DNA from: an uncultured Cellulophaga sp.
GTDB lineage: Bacteria > Bacteroidota > Bacteroidia > Flavobacteriales > Flavobacteriaceae
Direction of reading: 5' to 3'
Length of the DNA stretch: 64,000 nucleotides
NCBI GenBank assembly: GCA_947491225.1
Contig: CANLIE010000008.1
Coordinates: 1 to 64,000, forward strand
Position 1 is the first letter of the stretch; every line of letters starts with the position of its first letter. Positions 9,146-18,200 of this stretch are shown here, one piece after another. The notes beneath the pieces were generated by a model. That model made no database searches. It was given only the letters and a program-made list of their open reading frames with translations, and was not told the origin of the DNA. A program made the position numbers and the translations under genes.

Positions 9146-9496
9146 TTAGTAATTGTCAAAAACCATAACTTCTCTTACTTCTACAGTATTACCTAAATCA
9201 TAATCCGGAAAGTCTTGTGCTATTTTACATGCTGCATCTAAATCTTTGGCTTTTACCATATAATAACCACCAACTATTTCTTTTAATTCTGCGGCCGTCC
9301 TATCCGTTACTGTTCTTTTTGGTCCACTTATGCGCCTTACTTCTGGTTGTAATGCTTCTCCGTGCTTTACCACTCCCTGTTCTTCCATTTTTGCATTCCA
9401 GGCAAACCATTTACCCATACGTTCTTGCATTTGCTCTGGAGAAAGTCCTAAATCTGTGTATTCTTTCCCAATAAAAATTAACATAAAATCTTTCAT
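9146..9496 (-). CDS. YCII/DGPF-domain protein, partner of the ECF42 sigma factor
   Basis: A 116-residue soluble protein of the YCII-related (DGPF) superfamily. Visible family traits are the N-terminal strand MLIFIGKEYTD, MGKWFAWNAKMEEQGVVKHGEAL, and the C-terminal GGYYMVKAKDLDAACKIAQDFP block. YCII-like proteins have a ferredoxin-like fold with conserved His/Asp, sometimes suggested to be catalytic. The exact reaction is unknown. It lies 3 bp upstream of the ECF42 sigma gene and is certainly co-transcribed. One to several such DGPF genes accompany ECF42 sigma factors in many phyla, and transcription of these partners is the known output of the sigma factor. Confidence 0.88.
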   Translation of the reverse strand: MKDFMLIFIGKEYTDLGLSPEQMQERMGKWFAWNAKMEEQGVVKHGEALQPEVRRISGPKRTVTDRTAAELKEIVGGYYMVKAKDLDAACKIAQDFPDYDLGNTVEVREVMVFDNY

Positions 9497-9621
9497 AACC
9501 TTTTCGTTTTTTTGTTCTTTAAATTTAAAAATAATTATTGTTTTCTATTACATAACGAAGTCAAAATAAATTAAGGGGACATTTTTAGTGAAGAAAATTA
9601 AAATGCAATTTTGTTCATATA

Positions 9622-9652
9622 AAAAACAAAAAGCCCCAGCAAATGCCAGGGC
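9622..9652 (-). terminator. Rho-independent terminator of the Skp-like gene
   Basis: On the minus strand GCCCTGGCA (9652-9644) pairs with TGCTGGGGC (9641-9633), with two G-T wobbles and a tight loop. A T-rich tract (TTTTTGTTTTTT) follows. It lies 26 bp after the Skp-like gene stop. Confidence 0.75.
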
Positions 9653-9677
9653 CTTATATTATAATTTTAGTAGCAAG

Positions 9678-10184
9678 TTATTTCTTGTACTTGTCATTTA
9701 ATATTTTAGTAATTGCTTCTGTAAGGTCATCTGTATCTTTACCGTATAATACAGTACCTCCATCACCACCTCCAAAGATGTAAGAAAAACCATTTGCAGC
9801 ACCATACGCCTTAATTTCTTCTTTTACCTTAGATACCACACTATCCATTTGTGTTTGGCTACTAAGTTGTAATTGCTGTTCTTCTTGTTGTAATTGCTGA
9901 CCAATAAACTGGCTTTTTTGTTGCAATAATGCATATTCTTCTTGTGCTTTTTTCTGTGCCATTTTTTGGGCTTTTGATTGAAAAGCCTGAGCTTCTATCT
10001 GAAAAGCTTGCTGTAAACTATCTTTTTTCTTGCTAAAAGCTTCAACCTTGGTTTTAAACTTAGCCTCTAAATCTATTTTCTCCTTATAATCGTTCATTAG
10101 TTTTACGTTATCTACGTAACCCATTTTACTCTGCTGGCATCCTACTAATCCAATGAATGCGATTGCTAAAATTATTTTTTTCAT
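9678..10184 (-). CDS. OmpH/Skp-family periplasmic chaperone-like lipoprotein
   Basis: A 168-residue exported protein of the OmpH/Skp family, which hold unfolded outer-membrane proteins in the periplasm. I place the start at 10184 because the product then begins MKKIILAIAFIGLVGC, a clean lipoprotein signal with Cys16. The frame is open to 10274, but those 30 extra residues would bury the signal. After the lipobox comes MGYVDNVKLMNDYK, the usual N-terminal strand of OmpH proteins. A long Gln- and Lys-rich coiled coil follows (about residues 35-125), then the C-terminal YIFGGGDGGTVLYG block typical of Bacteroidota members. It appears monocistronic with its own terminator. The lipid anchor is unlike soluble E. 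coli Skp but common in Bacteroidota. Confidence 0.85.
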   Translation of the reverse strand: MKKIILAIAFIGLVGCQQSKMGYVDNVKLMNDYKEKIDLEAKFKTKVEAFSKKKDSLQQAFQIEAQAFQSKAQKMAQKKAQEEYALLQQKSQFIGQQLQQEEQQLQLSSQTQMDSVVSKVKEEIKAYGAANGFSYIFGGGDGGTVLYGKDTDDLTEAITKILNDKYKK

Positions 10185-10483
10185 TTCCAAAATATTTAAT
10201 AATAAAATTTCCGAACTAACGGAAAGTTCAAATTTTAAGTTGAGCAAAAATAGAAAACGTTTTGGAATGTGCAACTGATTCGTTTGTTAGTTTTTGTATT
10301 ACCCAAACAGTTAAAATTAGAAAAACAGAATCATAACAAAAAACTATATAAAATATCATTAATATAATTTTTTGTTATTGAAATTCACTTTCATAAACAT
10401 AGATATAAGAGTGAGAAACAAAAGAAAAGACTTATGTGCTATAAAAAATTAAAAACGCTCTTAAAATAGCTTAAAATAAGCTT

Positions 10484-11311
10484 TTAGTTCTTTTTTATGA
10501 TGTAAATGATAGATGAATGCTCTTTTGTTGTCATTGCAGAAATATTAGAGCGTAGGCCTCTATAAAAAGCCTTAAACATATTTTGTGTTCCTGTTTTGTA
10601 TTTTTCAGATAATAGTGAAACATAAAACGCATCAAACAACATTGGTTTGGTTTGTACCAGTTTCATATTATGTTTTGAAAAAATATTTTTTATTGATGTT
10701 TTAGAAAAATGCCACAAATGTCTAGGCACATCATAGGCGGCCCAAAATTCTTTATAATGTTTAGCATCATAACTATTAAAATTAGGAACGGCTATAACAA
10801 GAGTACCATTGTCTGTTAATTTAGATTTTAGCATTTTTATTTGTTCATCTAAATTTGGTAAGTGTTCTAAAACGTGCCAAAGTGTTATTACATTATATTT
10901 TTTATCTGGCAATGTTTCTAAACTCATAAATAAACTTAATCCTTTTTCTGTTGCTTTTTGTCTTGCTGAAGCACTTGGCTCTACACCATCACAAATCCAT
11001 CTATTGTTTTGTGCAGTCTTTATAAAATCTCCTGTGCCAGCACCAACATCTAAAAGTGTTTTTTCTTCTTTGGTAAAACTTGTTATTAATTGTATTTTTT
11101 TTTGCAAGCTGTAATTTTTTACAGTTTGATACATTTTATCTATAAAGGTTTTCTTGGAATCTGTATGTGAGATATAATCGTTGCTCTCATAATACATAGC
11201 CAAATTTTCTGGCTGAGGATTTGTAACCAACATATCTAGTTCTTCATTATAATTTAATGTATACTCTTCTTGGGTTACAGAATAATCCTTAGTTTTTAAA
11301 TAAAACTTCAT
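10484..11311 (-). CDS. Class I SAM-dependent methyltransferase
   Basis: A 275-residue methyltransferase of the Methyltransf_23 type. The SAM-binding motif I is LLDVGAGTGDF (about residues 92-102). Motif IV is ITLWHVLEHLPN (near 143-154), typical of UbiE/UbiG-like or sugar and lipid methyltransferases. VIAVPNF (near 172) and PRHLWHFS (near 198) match a subgroup often found with glycan genes. Its substrate cannot be deduced. The N-terminal 50 residues carry the PENLAMYYESNDYISH block. The start overlaps the upstream lipoprotein gene by 23 bp, so the two are translationally coupled. Residues 1 to about 50 are present again as a decayed copy at about 11975-12129. Confidence 0.85.
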   Translation of the reverse strand: MKFYLKTKDYSVTQEEYTLNYNEELDMLVTNPQPENLAMYYESNDYISHTDSKKTFIDKMYQTVKNYSLQKKIQLITSFTKEEKTLLDVGAGTGDFIKTAQNNRWICDGVEPSASARQKATEKGLSLFMSLETLPDKKYNVITLWHVLEHLPNLDEQIKMLKSKLTDNGTLVIAVPNFNSYDAKHYKEFWAAYDVPRHLWHFSKTSIKNIFSKHNMKLVQTKPMLFDAFYVSLLSEKYKTGTQNMFKAFYRGLRSNISAMTTKEHSSIIYIIKKN

Positions 11312-11849
11312 TATAATTGTGCGTAGCTAAATATTCTTTCTTTAAGGCACGAAGATACTCTAAAACTAAAGGGCGTGAAAGTGAATTTTTATCTAAACAA
11401 TCTTTTCCTAAATTATCATACGCATTTATTGCAATATAATAATTCCCTGCTTTGCGTATTTTAGGGTCTTCATTAAAAATCTCTGCACGCTCACCATTTC
11501 TGCCTAAAGCAGCATTTGCTGTTATTGCAGCAGCAGGGCTTAATAAATCTATATGTTTATCTTTTATTTCTACTTCATAGAAAGAAAAATAATATGTAAC
11601 ATTATTTATTACAAAAGGAATGTTGTCATAAGCATTTGAACTGTTTAATTGATATTTTGTGTCTACATAGTAGTAAAACTCATTTGCCTTTTTGGGGTCT
11701 TCAAAAATAAATAATTGCTGTTTAGGCAAGCCTCTTTTGAATTTTTTACCCTTCTCAATTTTATAATCAGAAATATTTGGAGCAATCCGCAACGGAATAC
11801 ATGACTGTATTAAAAATAAAATTGAAACAAAAAATAGTACTTTTTTCAT
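11289..11849 (-). CDS. Uncharacterised lipoprotein
   Basis: An exported lipoprotein of 186 residues. I place the start at 11849 (MKKVLFFVSILFLIQSC) because this gives a compact signal peptide with lipobox Cys17. The frame runs upstream to 11894 without further signal-like sequence. The mature part has KGKKFKRGLPKQQLFIFEDPKKA and a C-terminal tail with DKNSLSRPLVLEYLRALKKEY. No known domain is recognised. The gene is coupled to the methyltransferase by a 23-bp overlap. A second, decayed copy lies directly upstream at 12130-12649, and comparing the two shows the lipobox region, the KKFKRG block and the FIFED block are the conserved parts. Function unknown. Confidence 0.75.
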   Translation of the reverse strand: MKKVLFFVSILFLIQSCIPLRIAPNISDYKIEKGKKFKRGLPKQQLFIFEDPKKANEFYYYVDTKYQLNSSNAYDNIPFVINNVTYYFSFYEVEIKDKHIDLLSPAAAITANAALGRNGERAEIFNEDPKIRKAGNYYIAINAYDNLGKDCLDKNSLSRPLVLEYLRALKKEYLATHNYNEVLFKN

Positions 11850-11974
11850 TTTGTTTTTTGTTATATTATTGTAATGTAGTTTAACAATAATCAAGCCAAT
11901 TTAAAAAATTTCGTTTTAAAAATTCTAATAAAATTTTACTCAATCTTACATTCTAATGAGAAGAATTAAAATGG

Positions 11975-12129
11975 GGAGTCTGTGTATAAGATATAATCAT
12001 AGCTCTCATAATATACAGCTAAATTTTCTGGTTGAGGATTTGCAACCAACATATCTATTTAGCGTTATATTTTAAACTAAATTGTTCTTTAGAAACGGAA
12101 TAATCTTTTGTCAGTATATATTCTTTCAT
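11975..12129 (-). pseudogene. Truncated second copy of the methyltransferase N-terminus
   Basis: The minus strand from ATG 12127-12129 repeats the first roughly 50 codons of the methyltransferase at 10484-11311, including the region encoding PENLAMYYES and the following Asn-Asp-Tyr. Similarity stops near 11975, where the upstream region of the intact lipoprotein copy begins. The remnant carries an in-frame stop and cannot encode an enzyme. It marks the end of the duplicated unit. Confidence 0.8.
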
Positions 12130-12649
12130 TTAGTTCTCTTGTGTTTTCTTATATTCATCTTTAAGTTCACGAAGATAATTTTAAAACTGGCGTTTTAGAA
12201 AGTGCGTGTGTAGCAAGACAATCGTCCTCTATATCACTTAATACTTGTATCCCTATATAATGATGATTATTTTCAACCATCTCTAAACTTTTTAAACTTT
12301 GTGGATTTCCACTGTTTATAGCATTTTCTATAATAAAAGGAAGTAAGTTAATTGCTATGCTAGATTTATCTACTTCAAAAAAAGAAAAAAAAATATTGAT
12401 GTCTATTTACCATAAAAGGGACATTGTCATTACCTGTTTATTTCCTAAATTTAATTTTGAATCTACAAGATTATAAAAGGCATTTATACCTTTTTTGTCT
12501 TCAAAAATAAAAATATTTCTTTCTGGCATTCCTCTTTTAAATTTCTTGCCATTAATTATTTTATAATCTTCAATTTTTGGAGCAGATTTAATAGGAACAC
12601 AAGATTACACAAACAATATAATTACAAGGATAAGTAGTGTTCTTTTTAT
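12130..12649 (-). pseudogene. Decayed second copy of the uncharacterised lipoprotein
   Basis: This is a diverged paralogue of the lipoprotein at 11289-11849. The start codon position reads ATA (12647-12649). The signal peptide is interrupted by TAA exactly before the conserved Ser-Cys lipobox. Downstream, KIEDYKIINGKKFKRGMPE and FIFEDKKG line up with the intact copy. Further frameshifts follow before the end at 12130, which abuts the ATG of the truncated methyltransferase copy. Loss of the start and a stop in the signal region make it a pseudogene. Its upstream flank (about 12655-12770) also resembles the flank of the intact gene (about 11855-11970). Confidence 0.82.
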
Positions 12650-12943
12650 TTTTTTGCTACGTTATTGTAATCAAGTTCCACAATAATTAAGCCGCTTTAA
12701 AAAAAATTGTTTTAAAAATTTTAATCAATCTTATGCTTTAAAGAGAAAAATTAAAATGGAAAATTGAATACTAAAGCCTAATTACGATACAATTTTTATT
12801 AGTTTCACTATGAAAATTCAAACTTAAAAGCACAAGGAAATAGATAGCCTGACAAACTAAAAACCACCTAAGTTAATACAATAAAAAGATAGAGTATTCG
12901 TTTTATAAAAGAATAAAAAATAGTTTATATAGACTTCAAAAAG

Positions 12944-12983
12944 TAAAAGTCCAATTGTTCCACGTGGAACAATTGGACTTTTA
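12944..12983. terminator. Perfect 40-bp palindrome: mnmG terminator containing a parS-like core
   Basis: The arms TAAAAGTCCAATTGTTCCAC and its exact reverse complement meet without a spacer. The palindrome lies 20 bp after the mnmG stop and is flanked by T-runs in both directions, so it can act as a bidirectional rho-independent terminator. The central 16 bp are the parS-like site at 12956-12971. Confidence 0.75.
12956..12971. promoter_or_regulatory. parS-like ParB-binding site, copy 1
   Basis: TGTTCCACGTGGAACA is a perfect 16-bp palindrome. It differs by one base from the family consensus TGTTNCACGTGAAACA bound by ParB for chromosome segregation, and is the symmetric form I remember from Bacteroidota. 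A second identical copy is at 14881-14896. mnmG (gidA) lies between, and parS clusters normally sit near the replication origin. Confidence 0.75.
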
Positions 12984-13003
12984 TATCTGTTTACATTGGC
13001 TAA

Positions 13004-14872
13004 TTACCTACCCATAAATACTAAAAGCACACTAACATCACTTGGTGAAACACCGCTAATTCTAGATGCCTGTGATATGGTAACTGGTCTAATTGCCTCT
13101 AATTTTTCTCTAGCTTCATACGACAAAGATTTTAGCTTACTATAGTCAAAATTCTCTGGTATTTTTATATTTTCTAAACGCTGTAGCTTGTCTGCATTAT
13201 TTTTTTCCTTAGCAATATAACCTGCATACTTAACCTGTATTTCTGTTTGCTCTTGCACTTCCCTGTCTAATTTTTCTTTCTCAATAAATTCTGCAACAAC
13301 AGACAAAGTTTTCATATGATCCATAGTAACATTTGGTCTGGAAAAGGTTTTAAACATTTTATCAGATTGTTTAACTAAGGCAGAGTTAACGGATTCTAAT
13401 ATAGGATTTATATCTTCTGGCTGCACACTTGTTTCTCTGAAAAAATTTACAAAAGCATCAGACTTTTTTTGCTTTTCTTCCATACGCTTTAAACGATTAT
13501 CTGAAGCCAAGCCAATTTTATGTGCCATTGGTGTAAGCCTAATATCTGCATTATCTTGTCTTAACAATGTTCTATATTCAGCCCTAGATGTAAACATTCT
13601 ATAGGGCTCTTCTGTACCTTTAGTAATTAAATCATCTATTAAAACTCCTATATAGGCTTCATCTCTATTAAGCATAAAAGGTTCTTCTTCTTGTATTTTT
13701 AAGTGTGCATTTATACCTGCCATTAAACCTTGACTTGCTGCTTCTTCATACCCAGTTGTACCATTAATCTGTCCTGCAAAATAAAGGTTGTTTACAAGTT
13801 TAGTTTCTAATGTATGCTTTAACTGTGTTGGTGGAAAATAATCATACTCTATAGCATAACCTGGTCTAAAGAATTTTACATTTTCAAACCCAACCACAGA
13901 ACGTAAAGCTTTAAACTGGACATCTTCTGGTAATGAAGTAGAAAACCCATTAACGTAAATTTCTACCGTGTCCCACCCTTCTGGCTCTACAAATAATTGG
14001 TGTTTATCTTTATCTGCAAACCTATTTATTTTATCTTCTATAGACGGACAGTATCGTGGCCCTAGACTTTTTATACGACCATTAAACATAGGAGATCTAT
14101 CAAAACCCTCACGTAATAAATCGTGTACTAAAGCACTAGTATGAGTCATATGACAATCTCTTTGGTGCGTTAAAGGTTTTGTATTTGTATAAGAAAACTT
14201 TTCTGGTATTGCATCTCCTGGCTGAACAATCATTTTAGAATAATCTAAAGAACGACCATCTACTCTTGGTGGTGTACCTGTTTTCATTCTTCCGCTTTCA
14301 AAACCTAAACTAACAAGCTGTTCAGTTATGCCAATAGCTGCTTTTTCTCCTGCTCTACCGCCTCCTAATTGGCGTTCTCCAATATGTATTAATCCATTTA
14401 AAAAAGTCCCATTAGTTAAAACAACTGACTTAGATTTTATTTCTATACCTAAAGATGTTTTTACACCACATACTTTGTCTCCTTCTATTATTAGTCCAGA
14501 AATCATTTCTTGATAAAAATCTACATTAGGTGTACGCTCTAATGCTAAACGCCATTCTTCTGCAAAACGCATTCTGTCATTTTGTGTTCTTGGGCTCCAC
14601 ATTGCAGGTCCTTTAGATTTGTTAAGCATTTTAAATTGTATGGCAGATTTGTCAGAGATAATTCCGCTATAACCCCCTAGTGCATCAATTTCTCTAACAA
14701 TTTGTCCTTTTGCTATACCACCCATAGCTGGATTGCATGACATTTGACCAATGGTTTGCAGATTCATAGTAACCAAAAGGGTTTTTGAACCTAGGTTAGC
14801 GGCGGCGGCGGCGGCTTCTGATCCTGCATGTCCTGCGCCTACTACAATAACATCGTATTCTTTATCAAACAT
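13004..14872 (-). CDS. mnmG: tRNA uridine-5-carboxymethylaminomethyl modification enzyme MnmG (GidA)
   Basis: MnmG, with MnmE, installs the cmnm5/nm5 group on U34 of tRNAs reading two-fold degenerate codons, using FAD, NADH, glycine and a folate methylene donor. Length is 622 residues, the normal size. The N-terminal FAD-binding motif is VVGAGHAGSEAA (about residues 10-21), followed by CNPAMGGIAKG with the catalytic-region Cys, GTPPRVDGRS, and EEPYRMFTSRAEYRTLLRQDNAD. The C-terminal helical domain ends normally. It starts 4 bp after ybeY on the same strand. The gene is framed by two identical parS-like palindromes, one inside the 3' end of ybeY and one in the downstream terminator. Confidence 0.96.
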   Translation of the reverse strand: MFDKEYDVIVVGAGHAGSEAAAAAANLGSKTLLVTMNLQTIGQMSCNPAMGGIAKGQIVREIDALGGYSGIISDKSAIQFKMLNKSKGPAMWSPRTQNDRMRFAEEWRLALERTPNVDFYQEMISGLIIEGDKVCGVKTSLGIEIKSKSVVLTNGTFLNGLIHIGERQLGGGRAGEKAAIGITEQLVSLGFESGRMKTGTPPRVDGRSLDYSKMIVQPGDAIPEKFSYTNTKPLTHQRDCHMTHTSALVHDLLREGFDRSPMFNGRIKSLGPRYCPSIEDKINRFADKDKHQLFVEPEGWDTVEIYVNGFSTSLPEDVQFKALRSVVGFENVKFFRPGYAIEYDYFPPTQLKHTLETKLVNNLYFAGQINGTTGYEEAASQGLMAGINAHLKIQEEEPFMLNRDEAYIGVLIDDLITKGTEEPYRMFTSRAEYRTLLRQDNADIRLTPMAHKIGLASDNRLKRMEEKQKKSDAFVNFFRETSVQPEDINPILESVNSALVKQSDKMFKTFSRPNVTMDHMKTLSVVAEFIEKEKLDREVQEQTEIQVKYAGYIAKEKNNADKLQRLENIKIPENFDYSKLKSLSYEAREKLEAIRPVTISQASRISGVSPSDVSVLLVFMGR

Positions 14873-14876
14873 AATT

Positions 14877-15296
14877 TTAATGTTCCACGTGGAACAATTT
14901 AATTTTTTCTTCTTCTTTATTTCTCATCAAAGCTGCTTCTTCTGCACTTTTATCTTTGTAATTACACAAATGTAAAATACCGTGTGCCATAACCCGCAGC
15001 AATTCTATGTCAAATTCAACCTTAAAATCAATTGCATTTTCTTTAACCCTATCAATAGATATGTAAATATCTGAACTAATAACTTTACCATTTGTATAAT
15101 CAAAAGTTATGATATCTGTATATGTATCATGATCTAAATAATTCTTATTAATTTCAAGTAAATACTCATCATCACAAAAAATATAATTTATGTCACCTTC
15201 CAAATATCCTTCTGAATCTATAATCCTATTAATCCAATCGATATAATTCTCTTTAGATTCCAGTTTAAAGTTAGTTTCGTAATGAAAATTAATCAT
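14877..15296 (-). CDS. ybeY: Endoribonuclease YbeY (rRNA maturation factor)
   Basis: YbeY is a zinc-dependent RNase involved in 16S rRNA 3' maturation and ribosome quality control. The 139-residue protein carries the signature HGILHLCNYKD. Two metal-binding His residues are present, while the third position is Asp rather than the His of E. coli; Bacteroidota members typically have Asp there. The preceding DIITFDYTNG block is also conserved. The start overlaps the DUF4175 gene by 8 bp, and mnmG follows after 4 bp, making a three-gene operon. The last coding residues, FHVEH, are encoded by a perfect parS-like palindrome that lies inside the gene, so the C-terminal tail seems dictated by a DNA site. 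Confidence 0.9.
   Translation of the reverse strand: MINFHYETNFKLESKENYIDWINRIIDSEGYLEGDINYIFCDDEYLLEINKNYLDHDTYTDIITFDYTNGKVISSDIYISIDRVKENAIDFKVEFDIELLRVMAHGILHLCNYKDKSAEEAALMRNKEEEKIKLFHVEH
14881..14896. promoter_or_regulatory. parS-like ParB-binding site, copy 2, inside the ybeY 3' end
   Basis: TGTTCCACGTGGAACA, identical to the copy at 12956-12971, lies just before the ybeY stop codon. Unlike copy 1 the palindrome does not extend beyond 16 bp. Confidence 0.72.
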
Positions 15297-18200
15297 TTGT
15301 TTTAAAATAGCGTTGTACTTTGTTTTGAAAAATTTGGTGCAAAGGTAATGCTTGTCTGTTTAAAACTTCTATTTCATTTCTATAATTATCCAAAGCTGAA
15401 GGTTTTGTAATTATTGGGTTTGCAAACTTATCTTTATTAATTGTAGCTTCACGCTCACTTTTCTGACCTTGCTTTAAAGCAGCATTTTCTAGCTTTAACA
15501 ATTGATGTTGTATGTTATTGACTTTATTTTTTGTGGCTTTAGTAATTCCGTTTTCTAACAAATTATCCTCAAATTCTTCCATTTGCTTCAAAATCTTCTT
15601 TGCTAAGTTTTTATCATCTTCATTAATCATATTCTGCAATTGTTGTTCTAATTGCTGCCTGATTAATTGTTGCTCTTTATAAATATTATAAATTTCTTCT
15701 AATTCTTTTTCAGATAACTGGTTTCCGCTGCCTGTGTCAATTTTATCTGTAGAACTTTTTGGTTGTCCAGAGCCTGTTTTATTATTTTCACCTTTTTCTT
15801 TACCAACTTGTTTATCATTTTTTCCAGATTCTCCTTCTTTACCTTCTGATCCAGATTTGGTACCTTCTCCTTGTTTTCCAGATCCTGATTTATTGCCTTT
15901 AGAAGAATTAGAATTGCTATCCTTATCCATTTTGTTTTTTAGGCTATTTTGAGCTTTAATTATATCTGGTAATTGAAAACCTTGCCCTTTGCTTTGCCCC
16001 TTACCTGAGCTTGGTTTCATACTTTGGTTCATATTATCTAAAAGATTAACAAGAAAGTCTGCCAAACTATTTGAAGCGTTTAAAACATATTTCTGGTTAG
16101 ATTTTCCTATGAATGCTCTATTATCTGCTATATTTTCTAATGACTTATCTATATTATAATATATTTCTGTTACTTGTTCATTTACGAACTCAGACAATTC
16201 TACTTGTCTTAAAGATAATGCAAACAAACTATCATCTACATGCTCAAAAAGGGTGCGCAATTCTTTTTGGCTTTTTACAGTTCCAGAATAACTTGACAAA
16301 TCCATCTCCCTTGGATCTAATTTATTGTATAAGCTCTCTTGCTTAAAAGAAAAAACAATTAAATTGTCTAAAATTTGACGTAGCATTTCTGCATCCTCTG
16401 TAATTGAATTACCACCTTCACCTGATGAAGATTGTTGTAATTCTTGACTCATTTCTTTTATTTTTTGCGCAGCTGATTTTTGTTTTTTTGATGCCTTATT
16501 ACCACTCTCTTCTTTAGATTTAGATGCTGAGGATTGTTTATTATCTTGATGCTTGTTTATTTCATCTAAAGCTTGATTCTGATCTTTTGCAATGCTTTCT
16601 TGTTTTGTTTTATCTGAATTTATCTCTAATGGATTTTTTAATTTGGAATTGTCTTTTTCCAATTCCTTTAATTCATTTGCAATATTTTTAAAATCTTTAT
16701 TAAGTTTTTCTTGCTCACTGTTAGAATAATCTTGACCAATTTTTTGCTCTGATAGGGTTTCTTGTTTCTTAGCAAGCTTTTCTAAATCTTTGGCTATTTG
16801 TGTAGTTTTTTCTGTAACATAGTACTTTTTTGTTAATTCTAACAATTGTTCTAAATTACGTTTGCTACTTTTTTGACTTTTTGCTAACTCTTCTAAACGC
16901 TTACTTAATTCTTCTTTATTTATTTTTTCTGCAATTTTGTTTAGTTCTTCTAGTAGCTTTTGATTCTTTTTTGCCTCTATTTCTTGTCTTTCTAATCTTT
17001 CTTGCAATAACTTATTTTGTTTATCTGTTTTATTGCTCTTCTTAAGATTTTCTCTAAGTTCTTTACTAAACTTCTCCATCATTTGTTCCTGATTTTGTTG
17101 TTTTTGCAAAAAATCTATTATTTCATTCTTTTCATTAAAATTAAGTCTAGATTTCTCCTTTTGTTTGTTATTCAATTCTTCCAATTTGGTTTCTTGCTCT
17201 TTTAATTTATCTGCTGAATTATCAAGCTGTTCTAAAAGTTGCTGTTGTTGATTTAAATCATTGTTTTTCAGTTGATTATCATTAAAAATAAGTGTGCTAA
17301 AAACTTGACTTTTAGAACTTTTACCCTTATGAATTGCATCATTATCCGTTACAACAAAGTAAAAACTATAGTTCTTTTCTGCTTCTAACTTTAGTCCAGA
17401 AGGAAAAGTGTAATAAAACTGAACAATATTGTTATTAGGTGTGCTTAAACTTAAAAATTGTTTCTTTTCTATATCATCAGAAGGATAACAAACCAGATTA
17501 ATACTTTTAACTTTATAATCATCAGATGCTTTACCAACATAATAGGAAACATTAGGGTTAAGCGAATCCTTTATTTGTTCAACAGAAACTGTTGGGTGAG
17601 CATCTTTTATTATTTTAAAACTATACTCAAGACTTTCATAATTTTTTACATTATTATTAGATGTTTTAATACTGTAAATAAGGTCATTATATATAGTTTT
17701 TGATGCAAAGAACTCATCACTTTTTTGGGAGAAGTTCAATGAAACACTATCCAGTTCTAAAACAATGTTATTTATATTACTTCCCAAAATATTCCATGTA
17801 ACTTTTGTGCCTTCAGGAAAAGTAGCATTGCCAGTACTTCTTAAAATATCTGGTTTTCTATTTATATAATTTGGATAATCTAAACGAAGCTTAAAATCTT
17901 TAAGTAAAGGAACAGATTTAACACTTAAATTATAACTTTTGGAAACAACCTCATTTGCTAAAAAGTAAAACGGTTTACTTACTGTGGCAGACATTACCTT
18001 ATATTCAAAAACTCCATTTTTTTCCTGTAAAAGCATCTCCTTTCCATCAAAAACAATAGAAACATTTTCTGGTTTTAATTTACCTTCTGTAACAACTTGA
18101 AGCTTTATACTCTCTCCACTTAAAATAGATAAATTATCATTGATTAGACGAAATGAGAAAGGAGCTGGTTGTTCGTAAGCCATTTTATAATTAACTACCC

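Larger units (their letters stand above)
11860..12780. repeat. Tandem duplication unit (upstream region, lipoprotein, methyltransferase 5' end)
   Basis: A unit of about 800 bp is present twice in direct orientation. Paired landmarks include CAATCTTA near 11942 and 12724, the GAATTAAAATGG-like stretch near 11963 and AAATTAAAATGG near 12747, and the TTGTAAT...CAATAAT.AAGCC region near 11871 and 12666. Copies are clearly diverged, so the event is old. Exact end points would need an alignment. Confidence 0.7.

Noticed and set aside
15734-15952. Plus-strand 72-codon ORF opposite the DUF4175 gene
   Set aside because: Mirror of the Gly/Ser/Lys-rich low-complexity segment of the coding strand.
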